NCBI GenBank assembly: GCA_031386985.1
Contig: JANNCV010000023.1
Location: 3,409 to 67,408 of the forward strand
Origin: JANJUB01 sp031386985
Lineage (GTDB): Bacteria; Armatimonadota; Fimbriimonadia; Fimbriimonadales; Fimbriimonadaceae
Direction of reading: 5' to 3'
DNA: 64,000 nucleotides
Numbering within the stretch: the stretch's first letter is position 1; each line of letters starts with the position of its first letter. Below the pieces are notes generated by a model that searched no databases, was not told the DNA's origin, and saw only the letters and a program-made list of their open reading frames with translations. The position numbers and the translations under genes are program-made. Shown piece after piece: positions 61,917 through 64,000 of the stretch.

Positions 61917-62171
61917 ATGGCAAACCTAAAATCCAGCAAAAAGGATATTAAGCGCACAGAAAAACGGCGCGCTAAGAATCAAGCGGCGAAAAGTGCGATA
62001 AAAACGTATATTAAGAAGGTGCGCGTTGCCGCAACTACCGAGGACGCTCAGAAGGCACTCGTGGTCGCTCAAGGGGCACTAGACAAAGCGGTTCAGCATG
62101 GCGTGCTCCATAAGAACCAAGCGGCCCGACGGATGTCCAGAGCAGCCAAGGCCGCCGCGAAGACCAAATAA
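61917..62171 (+). CDS. rpsT: 30S ribosomal protein S20
   Basis: S20 is a primary 16S rRNA-binding helical protein. The start ANLKSSKKDIKRTEKRRAKN and the end KNQAARRMSRAAKAA are diagnostic; 84 aa, very rich in Lys, Arg and Ala. It has its own promoter with an extremely short leader and its own strong terminator, so it is a single-gene unit. Confidence 0.97.
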   Translation: MANLKSSKKDIKRTEKRRAKNQAAKSAIKTYIKKVRVAATTEDAQKALVVAQGALDKAVQHGVLHKNQAARRMSRAAKAAAKTK

Positions 62172-62243
62172 ACAGAGTTTCTTTCCTCCAAAAAAAAGAA
62201 AAAATAAGCCAACTAATAGGCTGAAACACTCAAAACGGCACTT

Positions 62244-62272
62244 GCGGGCGAGAAATCTCGCCCGCTTTTTTT
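62244..62272 (+). terminator. Rho-independent terminator of rpsT
   Basis: A perfect 9-bp stem GCGGGCGAG/CTCGCCCGC with loop AAAT (62244-62265) followed by TTTTTTT. Confidence 0.95.
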
Positions 62273-62348
62273 GCCCCAGTCTCTTGGGTCAAACTCTCCC
62301 TCAAGCATAGAGACGACGCCCACGAGGCAGGGTTCACTTGTTTGGAAA

Positions 62349-64000
62349 CTATTTCACGCCAACTCGGCCAACATTGATATGGCCCCACCCACCCATCTCG
62401 CTGTCGACGATTCTGATTCTGAGTTTTTGGCCCTTGAGTCTGGAAACATCCCACGTTACAAGCTCCATCAGTTCGCTATTCTTCCCTCGGGCGTTGTGGA
62501 TCGCCTTTCCGTCTTCTCCAATAAGCTCCACCCGGACTCCCTCGCCGCTTCCGCCGCCCACTAACAACTCCATCGAACGTCGCGTCACAAAAAATGTCGG
62601 AGAGAGTAGTGTTCCCGTGAAAGTGTCGTCATATCCGCCCCGCCCATCTTCGCAAGTTCCAATAAATCCCTCTTCGGACTCGACCCCGAAGTTGAACCGG
62701 TTTGAAAACGTCGGGATTTCGGCGAAGTTTCCGTCAACCTTCCAGCCTTTCATTCTCCAATCTGTGAAGTCAAAAGTCGGATCGGTGAGCGGCGGGATCG
62801 CTCTAAGCATCTCAATGCCCCTAGAGCCACCATCCACGACAACCGACCAGCCCTTTCCTTTGTAGGTCTTCCCATATTTATCCAGCAACCATGCCATGCT
62901 TGCCAAGCCCGAGCCCTCACCCCAATCAAATCCAGTTCGACCCGCCTGGCTATCCCCGCCTCCGTGACAGCAGTTCTCCGGTTGGAGGCCCAGTGGATAG
63001 TTCGGATTCGGATAGATGCCAAACTCCGCATGAAGGGGATGATTGATAAGGGCCATCGAAGCCCGCGTTGCCGCAACGCCTCGCTCAAAATAATCCCGTC
63101 GCCCAAGCTGAGCGCCAAAGTCCGCCAAGGTGCATCCGAACTGGGCTTGCCGAGCATCATTGAATTCACCGTCGGAGTTCTGAACCCCAAAGCCGCCATA
63201 CGTGTAAGCCGTCTGGCGGAAACTGATGGGCCACACGTTCTGGTAGAGCGCCATGATGTCCGTTGCTTTAAGCGCATAGTCGAGATACTTCTTGTTTCCC
63301 CCATAACTATAGGCTGCAAAAAGGGCTTCGGCCGCCCACTGCATGCATAAAGTGTTTTGAGGTGGTGACAAGGTGTGGGGGTCGTGCATCTGCTTATCAT
63401 CTATAAGTCCGTTCGTCTGCAGGCATGCTTTAGGCGAGCAAGAGAAGAAAGTCTCGAAGTCGTAATATCGTTGCTGATCCACGACGTTCTTGACGAGAAA
63501 ATCGCAGGCGCGGGTCGCGCTCTTGAACCGCTGGGTAGCCCCGCCGTTACCCGACATTTCGAGAATGAACCACGCTGGTAAAGCGCTCTGCGCGCTGTGG
63601 TCAAGTATAGGAACAACTGTCTTGTCCTTGGTTAGCCAGGTCGGAAATGAGCCGTCAGAATTTTGAAGCCTCATCATCGCCTCAACCATCGCCTTGCATT
63701 GCTGCTCAATATCCTCACGTCGAGGGCAATCGTCAAACTCAAGCCACCGGCAGAGCCAAATGCCCTTCCACGCCATGTTGGTCAGGTCATAGTAGCAATC
63801 TGCCCGGGGCCGAATCAGACTCCCGAGCCAAGTTTTCTCACGCGATTGATAGGTCGTCGGGCATAACCCCTGATCCATCGGCGCGGCCAATGCCAGATTC
63901 AGCATCTTATCAGCCTTATCAACCCAGTCCGCATTGCCCAGCTTCTTGCCCCACCAACGGAGGCCCCAAGCCGAGCGAAGCTGGTTAAACCAACTCTGCC
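62349..64000 (-). CDS. Large alpha-toroid (six-hairpin glycosidase-like) protein, 5' end outside the window
   Basis: The frame is open from the right edge to the stop at 62349 (at least 550 aa). The part inside has the helix-pair rhythm of an alpha/alpha toroid (SDGSFPTWLTKDKTVV; TLCMQWAAEALFAAYSYGG; AYTYGGFGVQNSDGEFNDAR), like six-hairpin glycosidases and lyases, and ends in a beta sandwich (LVTWDVSRLKGQKLRIRIVD). Several conserved Trp, Cys and His residues could belong to an active site (PENCCHGGG), but I cannot name the substrate. Met at 63905 is internal: the upstream residues continue in frame. Confidence 0.75.
   Translation of the reverse strand, partial: QSWFNQLRSAWGLRWWGKKLGNADWVDKADKMLNLALAAPMDQGLCPTTYQSREKTWLGSLIRPRADCYYDLTNMAWKGIWLCRWLEFDDCPRREDIEQQCKAMVEAMMRLQNSDGSFPTWLTKDKTVVPILDHSAQSALPAWFILEMSGNGGATQRFKSATRACDFLVKNVVDQQRYYDFETFFSCSPKACLQTNGLIDDKQMHDPHTLSPPQNTLCMQWAAEALFAAYSYGGNKKYLDYALKATDIMALYQNVWPISFRQTAYTYGGFGVQNSDGEFNDARQAQFGCTLADFGAQLGRRDYFERGVAATRASMALINHPLHAEFGIYPNPNYPLGLQPENCCHGGGDSQAGRTGFDWGEGSGLASMAWLLDKYGKTYKGKGWSVVVDGGSRGIEMLRAIPPLTDPTFDFTDWRMKGWKVDGNFAEIPTFSNRFNFGVESEEGFIGTCEDGRGGYDDTFTGTLLSPTFFVTRRSMELLVGGGSGEGVRVELIGEDGKAIHNARGKNSELMELVTWDVSRLKGQKLRIRIVDSEMGGWGHINVGRVGVK

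Overview
The window looks like chromosomal DNA of a diderm bacterium of the phylum Armatimonadota, most likely the Fimbriimonadia. The pointers are a prepilin-like protein with the ILFPVFAQAKTAAK motif after its N-methylation helix, a PEP-CTERM protein, a TamB-type outer-membrane assembly protein, DUF2330 and DUF4382 family proteins, and a mixed GC content. This assignment is inference from protein style, not from an rRNA gene. No rRNA, tRNA, insertion sequence, prophage or CRISPR array was found.

Layout. 0.1-9.6 kb: a PD40 propeller, an unknown protein, a DgcN/DUF1611 protein, a 1479-residue TamB-like protein and CTP synthase. 9.6-14.0 kb, minus strand: a signalling operon (CheC/CheX-like, CheD, HDOD), an FAD oxidoreductase and a PEP-CTERM protein. 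14.2-16.2 kb: methionyl-tRNA synthetase. 17-19.2 kb: a repeat-rich patch with small accessory genes and a 172-175 bp duplication. 19.2-27.9 kb: ComM-like ATPase, MtnA, then a tight operon of a cyclic-nucleotide-binding protein, a DadA-like oxidase, a BMP-type nucleoside/sugar ABC transporter (ATPase and two permeases, no binding protein) and a LolA-like protein. 27.9-28.2 kb: a FlgM-like anti-sigma gene behind a c-di-GMP-I riboswitch. 28.4-33.4 kb: a lysine-dehydrogenase-like enzyme, an ATP-grasp protein and an accessory patch with an orphan RHS tip.

33.4-45.2 kb is mostly housekeeping (TsaD, RimI, a subtilase, TatA, CysS, an MFS pump, a 5'-3' exonuclease, a DinB protein), but includes a signal-peptidase-I homologue that has lost both catalytic residues. 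45.5-46.4 kb holds a prepilin-like protein. 46.7-53.7 kb is the most striking block: seven tandem, overlapping paralogues of one membrane-anchored DUF2330-type family, apparently driven by one leaderless promoter. 53.7-64 kb carries a formylglycine-enzyme-like protein, an orphan dihydrolipoamide acyltransferase flanked by inverted palindromes, a small-membrane-protein / methyltransferase (frameshifted) / sulfatase-like trio, a DUF4382 lipoprotein, a beta-barrel-like protein, ribosomal protein S20 and the end of a large alpha-toroid-like protein that runs off the window.

Two themes recur. Several genes have a -10 box only 5-7 bases before the start codon and no Shine-Dalgarno sequence, suggesting leaderless transcription. 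Short palindromic repeats of at least five kinds punctuate intergenic spaces, especially around accessory genes.
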